DNA of 64,000 bases, from NCBI GenBank assembly GCA_958450365.1, contig CAUEEP010000725.1:1078501-1142500 (forward strand), written 5' to 3'. The notes beneath the pieces are model-generated. The model had not been told where the DNA came from and made no database searches. It saw only the letters and a program-made list of their open reading frames with translations. Of this stretch, positions 44,335 through 53,533 are shown piece after piece (the stretch's first letter is position 1; each line of letters opens with the position of its first letter). Made by a program: the position numbers and the translations under genes. The DNA comes from Mesorhabditis belari (Eukaryota; Nematoda; Chromadorea; Rhabditida; Rhabditidae).

Positions 44335-46024
44335 CCGGAGCCGATCACTGAGAACGGCTTTTAATGGTTCGAAGGAAAAATCGGATCTCGCTGAGGACTA
44401 CTCCTTTAAACTAAACCATTTTCTGAGCTTTCCTCAAAGTCAAATGGAAACGAGCGGGAAAAAGAGGAAACGAGCGAACCCTCGAGGCTTGGCCTCTTAG
44501 GCAAGACCACTAGCCACTCGACCAAACCGGTAGCTGGAGCCGATCACTGAGAACGGCTTTTAATAGTTTGAAGGACTACCCCTTTAAACTAGACTATAGT
44601 CCTCTAAACTTTCCATAAAAACAAAAATATCACCCACTTAGTCGAGTGAATTTGGCGGAGTAAAAAGAGTACAAAGTTTTGCAATTATTTTTTTCGCAAC
44701 TTTGTAGTGATATCGAAGAAGCCAACAACAAACTAGAGAGAAATTTTCTCCATAAACAATCGGCTTTTCGATTTCGTTTCTCTTAATGCGCAAATCCTAG
44801 TAAAATTCAGTGATCAACATAAAATTATTCGAGAAGAGCTCGACTTTTGGTGTAGTGAAGCGATTTTTTAAAGATTTCTTCCAACTAATGCGAATTTTTG
44901 AGAAAATTTTTAGTACTTTGTTTTGCAAGGCGTTTTTTGGATAGCTTTAAGCTCAAAGCTCTTTTTCAAACGATTACCAAACGATCTTTTTACACTACAA
45001 GGGTTTAGATGAATGAATAAGAAACACCTTGAATGCTTCAAAGTAGTGAATGTAGTTTTAAAATGATGGAAACGAACTTGAATTTAGCAGGAATCAGGTC
45101 ATGCTTTGACCTGATTCCAAGCTAGAATCAAGTCTAAAATATCAAAAAATGAACGAAGTATAGCCAGGAGCTATTCTAGTACTTGTTAAAACGGCTAAAT
45201 TCAACTTTATGGTCGGATCGAGAATCCAAACCAAACCAATCCAGGATCGAGAATCCAAACCAATCCAGATTTTTATGTCTTCGCCCATTTCTTTTCATTT
45301 ACTAATGTTTTTCTTTAGGAATGCGATCTTGCTAAAGCGTTTGTCAACCCGAATGTCTAGCTCAACGAATTGTGGGAGTTCGGCTTTATTCCCGACGAAT
45401 TGAAGTGTAATCAATGTGGTGGGAATTTCGAATTATATTGTTACGCTTCTAGCCATGTAGTTATCAATGGAAATTCGGAGGATATCGACTAGTTCATTTT
45501 TTTTTATTTAGTTTGAGTTTATAGTTCAATGTTTATGTTTCGATTAGATAAAACATGTTTTTTTGTGCATTCTGGTTCAACGAGTTGTGAGAGTTCGGCT
45601 TTATTCCCGATGAATTGAAATTTGATCAATGTGGTGGGAATTTCGAATGATATTCTTACGCTTCTAGACACTTCTTACGCTTCTTAACAATTTCGAATTA
45701 TGTTTTGGCATAGGGGAAAATATGAAAACCAGGTTTTGTCGGGAATCTCGATTAGATCGTAAAGTTCAATTTTGCCCACTTGTTTTGTGAGCATTTTTAT
45801 CTATAAACTGATAAGTTCATCATTTCGCAGTAACGTAGTTAACTGATGTGAAATTTTTGCACTTAATCATTACTACTTAATCATTATTACTTAATCATTA
45901 CTAACATTACTTACCTTTCTTGTGATGGTATACAGCTCATGTCAAGATCGGTGGCTGATGAAGATGAAGAACCAAATGGGGAGACTTGTGGAGGAGATGG
46001 AGGAGAGAAGTCCGTCAGGGACAT
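37808..46024 (-). CDS. Nuclear hormone receptor, NR1 REV-ERB/E75-like, complete
   Basis: Twelve exons (minus), 462 aa: 46024-45915, 43514-43321, 43210-43092, 42282-42141, 41172-41054, 40875-40798, 40021-39854, 39759-39664, 39038-38915, 38248-38181, 38097-38016, 37896-37808 (TGA). ATG directly follows atttgcag. A Ser/Pro-rich A/B region precedes the DNA-binding domain: C120-X2-C123-X13-C137-X2-C140, P-box [14 protein letters not shown], second zinc at C156, C162, C172, C175 ([13 protein letters not shown]), then GMSRDSVRYGR. The ligand-binding domain starts with [20 protein letters not shown], continues [20 protein letters not shown] and ends with an AF-2-like helix [10 protein letters not shown]. 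The DBD matches the REV-ERB/E75 group (C. elegans NHR-85, SEX-1 relatives), which bind monomer half-sites or direct repeats with a 5' A/T extension. REV-ERBs lack helix 12; this one keeps it, as E75 does. Ligand unknown. The acceptor at 38098 (ttaag) is weak. Confidence 0.93.
39170..39600. repeat. 431-bp near-perfect palindrome in a receptor intron
   Basis: taccgtcaatattctaatag at the left is mirrored by ctattagaatatttacggta at the right; the arms of about 195 bp are almost identical (for example tatagtcgcgtagtctaggt, ctcggcgctcagacatttgt, gattaatgctaaaaatatgt). The loop is about 40 nt around 39385. Its ends and the agtcgcgtagtc motif are shared with 46555-47191. In intron 8 of the receptor gene. 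Confidence 0.92.
40042..40081 (+). pseudogene. 3' half of a tRNA-Pro
   Basis: gatgcgagaggtcccgggtt followed by cgatccccggactagcccc is the variable loop, a perfect T arm (ccggg/cccgg around ttcgatc) and 3' acceptor of tRNA-Pro. The 5' half and anticodon are missing. It lies in intron 6 of the receptor gene, just 5' of exon 7. Confidence 0.75.
41231..41406 (+). repeat. tRNA-derived SINE-like element, copy 2
   Basis: gccgct at 41231 pairs perfectly with agcggc at 41309-41314, enclosing gtcttgtatccta (partly duplicated) and B-box gggtttgatccc. The tail near 41385 (tgtatttgtttgtattacat) matches copy 1 at 1262-1443. Located in intron 4 of the receptor gene. Confidence 0.6.
42720..42800. repeat. 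Short local repeat (gccaatccatgg)
   Basis: agccaatccatgg occurs twice with caaacaataaggatgtc between, inside receptor intron 3. Minor. Confidence 0.5.
43585..43682 (+). pseudogene. tRNA-Met/Ile-like pseudogene with internal duplication
   Basis: ggagcagtcgggagcgtgct followed by ggtctataaccc resembles the D and anticodon arms of a Met- or Ile-type tRNA, and gccgggttcgaccc is the B-box. The first 33 bases (ccatggagcagtcgggagcg onward) are duplicated in tandem, and the anticodon stem is broken. In receptor intron 1. Confidence 0.55.
44139..44332. repeat. Block of alternating A and T homopolymers, about 190 bp
   Basis: Almost pure runs of A or T, the longest about 47 A at the right, with abrupt borders to ordinary sequence (gatattcttaa; gaccggagccg). 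It can fold on itself and could be natural or a consensus error in assembly. In receptor intron 1. Confidence 0.85.
44335..44570 (-). repeat. tRNA-like sequence between two copies of a short direct repeat
   Basis: ggagccgatcactgagaacg followed by gcttttaat is present at 44337 and 44536. Between them, on the minus strand, tttggtcgagtggctagtgg gives an A-box and gagggttcgctcg a weak B-box. Probably one end of a tRNA-headed repeat. Confidence 0.45.
45340..45690 (+). pseudogene. Two degenerate copies of a Merlin/ISXO2-like transposase N-terminus
   Basis: 45360-45455 encodes [20 protein letters not shown] then [10 protein letters not shown]; 45575-45670 encodes a mutated version (stops in place of W and after NFE). 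The zinc-ribbon-like CX2C after a G-I-P-D-E-L helix end resembles Merlin (IS1016/ISXO2-type) transposases of nematodes. The DDE domain is absent. Receptor intron 1. Family assignment is tentative. Confidence 0.4.
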
Positions 46025-46351
46025 CTGCAAATGAAAATTAGAATAAATAGCTAGGAAAGAATTGTAGAAAAAGCACAAAAGAATTGAAAATTAAAGAAAT
46101 ATCAAGTTTTCAACAAAATTGTAAAGACATAAGTTAAAGAGATCAGCTTTTTTGAACCTAATAGCTTACTGGCAAATGAGAAATGAGATGAGAAACGAAC
46201 TGTGGATGGAGAAAGCGAAAAGGATAATGATTACTTTGATAATTCTGATGTTTAAGTTATGACTTTCATCAGCAAAACATAAAAACCAGGTTTAAATTGG
46301 CAAGAATTTCTTCAAAAATAGATTTTATATAACCTACCGTAAATACTGTAA
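46025..46351 (-). promoter_or_regulatory. Upstream region of the nuclear receptor gene
   Basis: No coding sequence recognised. The atttgcag acceptor touching the ATG implies either trans-splicing or a leader intron reaching into this stretch. No receptor response element could be called with confidence. Confidence 0.35.
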
Positions 46352-46405
46352 TAGTGTTAAGAGGCTTGTCTACTAATCAAAAGGTCATGGGTTCGATTCA
46401 AAGCA
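46336..46405 (+). repeat. Palindrome end joined to a partial tRNA-like sequence
   Basis: taccgtaaatactgtaatag at 46338 is the terminus of the element at 46555, here alone. It runs into aggcttgtctactaatcaaa and catgggttcgattc, the anticodon-to-B-box part of a tRNA-like unit. Confidence 0.5.
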
Positions 46406-46554
46406 AGAAAGTTGCTTCTTTTTCCATTTATCTGGTTTTTTTCTATAGAATAGAAATTTTAACTGATTGAATCTTAAACTTGACTTTATACCGTTTGCAA
46501 TTTCAAGTAGAATGGTATCAATGCAAGAATGAGTAGCCTTAGAGTAGATTGAGA

Positions 46555-47191
46555 TACCGTAAATACTGTAATAGTACTCCCCCCCCCCCTCCTCCCTCGT
46601 ACAGTCGCGTAGTCGCAAATGTTTTTTAGTATTTCATTTTTTTTCAAAGCACCCGTACTTTCGAAAAATGCGTCTTTGGTATCAAAAAAAAGCCCTGAAT
46701 TTCAGCTATTTTTTGATACCTAAGCGCACATTGTAGCATAAACCAGTGTCGAGAAAAACGCGTTCAAAGCTAGACTCCGCACGCGTATAGTCGCGTAGTC
46801 TAACTTTGAACGTGTTTTTCTCGACACTGGTATACGCCACCGTGTTCGTTCGGGTATCAAATGATAGCCCTTGAAATCTAGTATTTTTTTGGTATTAAAA
46901 TAGTAGCTAGAAAAAGTCTAGGAGCTGAGAAAAAGATGATTTTCTAGAAAGAAGTTAGCCTAGTCGCGCAGTCGCAAAAGTTTTTCAGTATTTCATTTTT
47001 TTCAAAGCACCCGTACTTTCAAAAAATGCGTCTTTGGTATCAAAAAATAGCTGAAATTCAGGGCTATCTTTTGATACCTAAGCGCACATTGTAGCATAAA
47101 CCAGTGTCGAGAAAAACTCGTTCAAAGCTAGACTACGCAAGCGCTCCGCACCGTCATTATGAGGGTGGGGTACTATTACAGTATTTACGGT
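46555..47191. repeat. 637-bp palindromic element (taccgtaaatactgtaatag ends)
   Basis: The ends are 20-bp perfect inverted repeats. Inside, agtcgcgtagtc motifs, catttttttt..caaagcacccg, cgtctttggtatcaaaaaa and ttgataccta..agcgcacattg appear in both direct and inverted copies, making a compound fold-back. A C run of 12 follows the left end. The termini relate it to 39170-39600. Confidence 0.8.
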
Positions 47192-47199
47192 ATGCAAAC

Positions 47200-47674
47200 T
47201 AGAATTTATTCCTCTAATTGTTTTTTTTCTAAAAGATTGAAAGTTCATATCATTCATCATCAAACCACGAATATCTTTCAAAATATTCAATTCAATCATT
47301 CAATTTCCAATTTAGGCTATTCAGCTTTGCTAAGATTCTGAAAATGCGTGTCTAGGGGTTATTTTTGACGCTGATCACGAAACACATGTTTTTAGCCTAG
47401 GTTTCTGCACGGAAAACTAACGAAACGTGAAAACAGCGATTTTTTGGCTCTGCCGCCCTTTACTAAAATAGCTGTAAAAACTTTTAGAAAAGAGATATCT
47501 CAAAGCGGTTTTTACCAATCGATCCGTCTTGAATTCAGCTTTAGAATGAGCTATAAAACGTCAAAATTCAACAAATTTAAGGTACTCTCCCAAAAAATCG
47601 GAAAGGACTTTTCCATCAACCCAATAGTTAAATATTTTTATCTATTTTCTGTGTTTTGCTAATATTTCAGTTCA
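47200..47674. other. Intergenic stretch, nothing recognised
   Basis: No gene, RNA or repeat border seen; short frames only. Confidence 0.5.
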
Positions 47675-47932
47675 AGATGGAGATTTTCTAGAGTTTCAGA
47701 AGAATCAGCAGAATTTTGATTGGCTCTGGATGTCAATAAAGTTGATTGATTCGAGTAAATGGGGAAAGATCAGTAAAAAGACAGTACAAACATCATTTCT
47801 CTAAACCTTTCCACCCACAATTTCCCCATTTACCCAAATCAATCAACTTTATTAACATCCAGAACCAATCAAATTCTAGCTTTAGAATCAAAGTCTTTCA
47901 CTCTTCTGAAACTCGAGAAAATCCTCATCTTA
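47675..47932. repeat. Imperfect inverted repeat
   Basis: aagatggagattttctagag...agaag pairs with cttctgaaactcgagaaaat near 47905-47930, and gattggctctggatgtcaat with its complement near 47855. Loop around 47770-47820. Confidence 0.7.
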
Positions 47933-48669
47933 TCATAAGATCAACTTTGCCTTTTTGCCTTTTCCCATCAAATTATGAGTAATGCATTTTCAAAAGTTTT
48001 GTTATTCCGTTTTATTTCCGAAAAAGTGCTAATTGTTTTACCGTAATCTTTCGAACACCCACACTCGTTTTTTTCTTTTTAAAAAACTTTTTCTACTAAA
48101 TGGAATTCTACTAGATCCCATTTTTCATTTAGATAATTACGCAAATGGGAAAATAGTAGATTAGAATCTCTTTTTTCGTTGCTTAGCTGTGATTAGAAAG
48201 GATCTTTCAACAGATCCCTTTCACTCAGAGATTTATCTTAAGTAATTTTTTTTGATGTAAATTGTCGAATAGAAGATTTTCGCTTGTGTATACAATGCCG
48301 ATGAGCCGCCTTTGATAAGTGAGATCAGCTGATTTTTGATGGTTCACAGTATTTTTAGATCAGATGATGAGATGGCTGAGAAAGCCAGTCTGAATACTGT
48401 AACTATTGTCATTTGCTAAAATGTACAGCTGATAAGATTAAATTCTAGCTTTTAAAACATAGGCACCTTTGAGAAGCTGTCATTTTTGTATTATAACTGT
48501 AAAAAGTCATTGTGTGTTCATGTAGAAAAATTAGAAAGTTCAGGGGAAAAATTTGAGATGAAAATTTGGAGAAGATTATAAATTTAGAATTGTGCTTTGT
48601 TTTTACTAAATTTCCATTTAGTACAATTGCATTTTGTCGCTCTCTGTTAATTGCAAAAAAAGTTGTAGA
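47933..48669. other. Intergenic stretch, nothing recognised
   Basis: AT-rich, stop-rich; no feature with clear support. Confidence 0.5.
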
Positions 48670-48734
48670 GCGGGTCCGAACCAGGGAAGTCCCTAGTTGA
48701 ATTTTAACGACTTACTTCTAGACCACAGGCCCGC
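48670..48734 (-). repeat. tRNA-like sequence
   Basis: Minus strand begins gcggg and ends cccgc (perfect 5-bp closing stem) with A-box-like gtggtctagaagtaag and B-box ggttcggaccc. The anticodon loop (aaaattc) lacks U33 and the total is 65 nt, short for a cytosolic tRNA. A pseudogene is more likely than a gene. Confidence 0.5.
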
Positions 48735-48965
48735 ATCGGAGACCGTTTAACCTGGGGAGTTAGAGTAAAATACCATTGGATTTCAAGTCCCAAACTTTGA
48801 TGCGAGATATCGAGATACAGAACTACATTGGAAAAACTAAAAACGGATTCGGAATCCTCATTCAAAGCTCTATCAAATACACATCAAAAAGGCCACCTTG
48901 ACCTTTAGTATTAGGATTTGATTTGGATTGATTAGAATGGATTTGATTTGATCCTTTCCTAGTAA

Positions 48966-49034
48966 GGAGCTCATTGGTAGAGCGTTCGCCCGGTAAGTGA
49001 GAAGTCGCGGGTTCGAATTCCGGCATCGACCATG
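48966..49034 (+). repeat. tRNA-like sequence
   Basis: agctcattggtagagcgttc is a good D arm, ttcgc-ccggtaa-gtgag an anticodon arm, and gcgggttcgaattcc a B-box. U33 is missing (C instead) and the acceptor ends do not pair well. Related to the minus-strand copies at 4850-5205. Confidence 0.5.
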
Positions 49035-49169
49035 TTTTGAATTCCAACCCATAAAAGACTCAGAAGTCCAACAGAGAAAACGCAGTCCAACACAGCTCCT
49101 GGCCTGGCTCTGGCCTTCTCTATTTTTGACTACTCTCATTTCTTCAGTTGGAACTAGGCAGATCAAAAA

Positions 49170-49235
49170 CTTGTGTGCCGCCGGAACTCGAACCCGCGAC
49201 CTTTCGATTACCGAGCAACTGCGCGAGCACACCAC
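49170..49235 (-). repeat. tRNA-like sequence whose 5' end has become a minisatellite
   Basis: On the minus strand gtgtgc pairs with gcacac at the other end, enclosing gctcgcgcagttgctcggta and gcgggttcgagttcc. Its 5' end runs directly into the 12-bp array at 49223-49325. Confidence 0.5.
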
Positions 49236-49325
49236 AGCGCACACCACAGCGCACACCACAGCGCACACCACAGCGCACACCACAGCGCACACCACAGCGC
49301 ACACCACAGCGCACACCACAGCGCA
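49223..49325. repeat. 12-bp minisatellite (cgcacaccacag)
   Basis: Eight perfect units. The first unit coincides with the acceptor region of the adjoining tRNA-like sequence. Confidence 0.95.
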
Positions 49326-49667
49326 TTTGATCTCTCCTACTTCAGAGGGAGTTAAGTTCCCTCCTCTCTGGACGAGACGAGATAAATCATCTGCTTTTAC
49401 AGAATTGCTATCTGCATATTGCATGGCTGATACTGTAAAGATACCATTGGTTAATTGCTTAAAGTTCTTTGGAACTGAAAAACTTCATTAAAAAGCTTTG
49501 CGTAACCCATTTTTTAAAACTTCAAACACTTTTTTTTTTGAAATCAATCATCCAAATGTTAAAACTGTATCTTTGATTTTCAATCTTAAAAACTAACTTT
49601 CCAAACGACAGCCGATCCTTGTAAAATTCAATATTTGAGCTCTTGTAGAAAAAAAAGCCAAGAACGT

Positions 49668-49825
49668 CTTGAATTGAATTTGAATTGGATTTGAATTGAA
49701 TTTGAATTGGATTTGAATTGAATTTGAATTGAATTTGAATTGAATTTGAATTGAATTTGAATTGAATTTGAATTGAATTTGAATTGAATTTGAATTGAAT
49801 TCGAATTGAATTTGAATCGATTCAA
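49668..49825. repeat. 12-bp minisatellite (gaattgaatttg)
   Basis: About a dozen units with a gattt variant at the left. The I-Q-F-K-F-N-S-N frames across it are artefacts. Confidence 0.9.
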
Positions 49826-50396
49826 GTCTTCGTCTTGAATTTTCAATCTTGAGCATATCTTTAGAGAAATTACCTCTCCTAATCTTTCTTACTAATCTTT
49901 CCCTACATACTTTTCCTAAGCCGCTTCAAAAATACAAGTTTTCTGTTGAAAATACATACTTATTGATAGAAATCGTGCAATTTCTCAGCAGTAATTTAAT
50001 CTTTTAAAAGATTTGGACTTTCAAAAGTGAGAAAAATTCAATTCAACAAATTGCCATGATATGTTGAGGTTTTTAGTTTGTTCGCTTGACGTTGAAAAAG
50101 ATTTTGGAGTGGAAAAGAATTAGTGAAGAGAAAAACAGACTAAAAGGGGCATGGATTCTTGGTAAAACTTTCCAGTGAACAATGAGATAATTCTGAGAGA
50201 TTGTTGCAATTTTTTAAACTCTAATAGGACAATGATATTGATTTTGATGAATAAGTGTATCTGGCTAATTAGCAGATTTAAAACTTGGCTCTCAGTTATT
50301 GAATAACTCAGAAATTTGCTTGATCTTTGTTTTAAGTAGACTCGCTCCTCTGGGCAAGGCTGTTTGATAAGATAAGCGACATTTGATAAGCACTAC
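49826..50396. other. Intergenic stretch, nothing recognised
   Basis: No supported feature. Confidence 0.5.
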
Positions 50397-50803
50397 CTTT
50401 TGCCATTGGCAATCTAACTTTGAGCTCAGATTTCTTGGTGTTGGGATGTCCAATTTCAATATTCTTTGTACCATTGGATTTGCCAAGTCTTTCTCTGTCG
50501 ATTGGTACAAAAACTATTTAAATTGAATAGCCCGACACAAAGATATTTGAGTTCAAAGTTGGATTGTCAATGGCGCGGCGCGTATATAAGCCCCAGAAGC
50601 TCCACCCCTTTTGCTATTGGCAATCTAGCTTTGGACTCAAATTTCTTGGTGTTGGGGTGGCCAATTTAAATAGTTTTTGTACAAATCGACAGAGAAAGAC
50701 TTGGCAAATCTAATGGTACCCAGAGTGTTTAAATTGGACAGCCCCAACAACACGAAGATATTTGAGCTCAAAGTTAGATTGCAAATGGCAAAGGAGTGGG
50801 GCC
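50397..50803. repeat. Two adjacent fold-back elements, gccattggcaatctaact family
   Basis: 50397-50573 and 50602-50803 each have gccattggcaatct-type outer ends (second: gctattggcaatctagcttt) and inner ttggtgttgggg/cccaacac arms. In the second copy the central part (tttgtaccattggatttgcc...) is inverted relative to the first. Both relate to 34241-34429. Confidence 0.75.
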
Positions 50804-51035
50804 AAATGTCCTACAATGTGGCAATGCGTTTTCTAAAACATGGAACCTTTCTACTATCGAAAAACCATTGATTCAATAAAGATTAGAGACAAGATTACGG
50901 TAGAAAGAGGCAAGCGCTTGAACGGGAAATTTAAAATGTAGCAGATAAGTTATAGATTTCATTGACATCCTTCAAATTACGGTAGTTTACGAAAGATAAA
51001 ACGTTAAGAATATGCCAAAAAGGTAACATATAATA

Positions 51036-51240
51036 TACCGTATTTTCTCTGTGCACCCTGAGCGTTGCCTAAATTGTTCGAAATCTCGAAAAGCGCTTAT
51101 CAGAACCTATCGATGTGGGGTTGGAAAATGTAGTTGACGATGAGATCTTGTGGGGATTTGAGTGTTGAGCTTCTGGGAAAACTTTGGAAGCCGTAAAATA
51201 GTCATTGACTCGGCTGCACTGGTGCACTACTAGGAAATAA
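51036..51240. mobile_element. MITE, copy 4 (damaged ends)
   Basis: Starts taccgtattttctct with about 12 bases of the left end lost, then the complete family core; the right end lacks the agagaaaata. Confidence 0.7.
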
Positions 51241-51344
51241 TCAGGAGAAAGCATCTAATCTACAACCTAAAGTTGCTCAAAGATGTTCAACTGATATTTC
51301 AATTTTGAATGCTTTAGTTGAACGGAAGAGTCTAAGTCTACTTC

Positions 51345-51532
51345 ATCTAAATTCCTCGAAATCTCGAGAAGCGCTTATCGCTTATCGCTTTTCGATGTGG
51401 GGTTGGAAAATGTAGCTGACGATGAGATCTAGTGGGGGATTTGAGTGTTGAGCTTCTGCAAAAGCTTGGAAACCGTAAAATCGTCACCAACTCGGCTTGC
51501 TTGGGTGCAATACTATTAGAGAAAATACGGTA
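51345..51532. mobile_element. MITE, copy 5 (left end missing)
   Basis: Begins within the core (attcctcgaaatctcgagaa, with a small cgcttat triplication) and ends perfectly in agagaaaatacggta. Confidence 0.75.
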
Positions 51533-51595
51533 CTAAAATGTCCGGTAATTGGCTTTAAGAAATCGAAATCTGACGGAATTAAGAAAATAATCTTT

Positions 51596-51877
51596 AGGTA
51601 GCTTTCTCTAATAGTAGTGCACCTGTTGTTCAACTGATATTCCAATTTGAAATGCTTTAGTTGAACGGAACAGTCTAAGTCTACTTTGAGCGTCGCCGAA
51701 ATTCCTCGAAATCTCGAAAAGCGCTTATCAGAACCTATCGATGTGGGGTCGGAAAATGTAGCTGACGATGAGATCTATTGGGGGATTTGAGTGTTGAGCT
51801 TCTGCAAAAGCTTGGAAACCGTAAAATCCTCACTAACTCGGCTCGCTTGGGTTCACTACTATTAGAGAAAATACGGT
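51596..51877. mobile_element. MITE, copy 6, with an insertion
   Basis: Left end ctctaatagtagtgcacc is separated from the core by about 75 bp (ttgttcaactgatattccaa and following) that also occurs just before copy 5 near 51285-51345. Right end acggta intact. Confidence 0.75.
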
Positions 51878-52420
51878 ATGAAAATTTGAATTTTTTTAAG
51901 CTCAGCTCAATCAAATTTAAATATGATTTGCAAAAATGATATCAAAATTGAGAAAAAAAAAATGTTTTTCCTCTTGAAAGTACTTGAATTTTTCGAATCC
52001 CACTCAAATCTGGGAAAATATTTTTTCTTTTTTATTCTAAAACGGAAATTTCAAATCAAAGGTCATCAGAAATCTTTCGCTTTGTAATGTGATGAGTTTG
52101 TAGAGAAAAGTGACACCAAAATTCACGAGCGATAGTAAATCTTGAGTGAAAAATGGGGGATTGAAGACAAGGAACACCTTTTTTTTGTCACCAAGAAGCC
52201 CCGACTCTGAAAAGGGCTTTAGTTTTGGTGTTTTTGCAAGAGAATCGTTATTTCAAGAGTGACTTTTGAGTGTAAAGGAAATTGACTATGAAATTGGATA
52301 AAAAACGATAGAAAAGATTACGATAGTGTTGAAAAGAACACCTAAAATCTATTGAGTCAAGCGTTTTCTAAAAGATGAGCTTGTGAAAAGCTTGCTTGCT
52401 GCTCCTTTTCCTCTATCTTC
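51878..52420. other. Intergenic stretch, nothing recognised
   Basis: No supported feature. Confidence 0.5.
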
Positions 52421-52665
52421 AATCGAATGATATCAAAATTAAGTCAAAATATAATATCCATACAAAGTTATGGGGCAAAAGGTTAAGTCCCGCCCATAAT
52501 GGGCGTTTTAGCCAACAACTTTGCTTGGATATTATATTTTGAGTTAATTTTGGTATCATTAGATGCGGAATTTTATTCTGCATCAAATGATAGGCAAAAT
52601 AGTCAAAATCGAAGGATTGGTGCTGAGAAAAACACGAAAAACATTTTGCCAACGGCAAAAAGGAT
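52421..52665. repeat. Truncated fold-back element, relative of 37280-37658
   Basis: Arms atgatatcaaaattaa...aatataatatcc and complement are kept around a centre near 52495; the right side continues to gccaacggcaaaaagg as in the full copy, but the matching left end is gone. Confidence 0.75.
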
Positions 52666-52739
52666 CGACAGAGTTCGTTACAACTTTTTGAAAGCTATAA
52701 AGGAATTTAAAAGATAAGCTTTTGATTTATAAGCTTTTG

Positions 52740-53023
52740 ATTAAAAGTTTTTGATTAAAAGCTTTTGATTTATAAGCTTAACAAAGTTTTAAGGCTTTTT
52801 AATTTTATCTTTCACTGAATCTTTCACTTAACACATTTACGACCTACCGGTGGCTTTTGCTCATGATGCTTACTTTTTATGTCAACTCAAGCTTTTATAG
52901 CTTTGTTATTTATTTCGCAGAAAGCTAACTTTATACCAGTTTTCAAGCGGATATTCAGGGCTATCGAGGGAGTTGGATAATTTAATTTATCTTTGAATTT
53001 ACACAATGTTATTTAGCATGAAA
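52740..53023. other. Intergenic stretch with a short ttataagcttttgatt repeat
   Basis: About four imperfect units of ttgatttataagctt at 52718-52780; otherwise nothing recognised. Confidence 0.5.
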
Positions 53024-53265
53024 CGAAGATAGGTTTTCTTTAGCTAAGGTGTCTAAACCGCATCATCGAGTTAGCCCTTTTTGACTACCCGACTTCATAC
53101 TCTCAAGAAAATCCAGGCATTAAATATTTTTAAACCCGTTTTAAAGTTATTTTGCAGAAAAATAATTCGTTTTTCTAATGAAATCAACCGTAGTTCAATT
53201 GGTGCATTTGTTGGCTTGAAACGGCAGACGAAAAAACTGAAAAAGACTTTTGCATCAACCTAATA
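53024..53265. repeat. Right half of the 17334 mariner-type element, second locus
   Basis: About 95% identical to 17615-17852, ending at the ggttgatgca terminus. It is joined directly to MITE copy 7. Confidence 0.8.
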
Positions 53266-53467
53266 GTAGTGCACCCTGAGTGTTGCCTAAATTCCTCGAA
53301 ATCTCGAGAACCGCTTATCAGAACCTATTGATGTGAGGTCGGAAAATGTAGCTAACGATGAGATCTAGTGGGGGATTAGAGTGTTGAGTTTCTGCAAAAG
53401 CTTGGAAACCATAAAATCCTCACTAACTCGGCTCGCTTGGGTGCACTACTATTAGAGAAAATGCGGT
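53266..53467. mobile_element. MITE, copy 7
   Basis: aatagtagtgcaccctgagt to agagaaaatgcggta, with the family core. Followed by the same 65 bp that follow copy 2 at 19591, so 53024-53533 resembles a shortened copy of the 17.6-19.66 kb block. Confidence 0.8.
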
Positions 53468-53533
53468 ATGTTAAAGGTTTTTAAGCTTACTTACAATTAA
53501 ATCTCTTACTGAAAGAATATTGTCAGGAAGATT

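Noticed and set aside
48670..48734. Functional tRNA gene on the minus strand
   Set aside because: Closing stem pairs, but the anticodon loop lacks U33, the T arm is irregular and the whole is too short.
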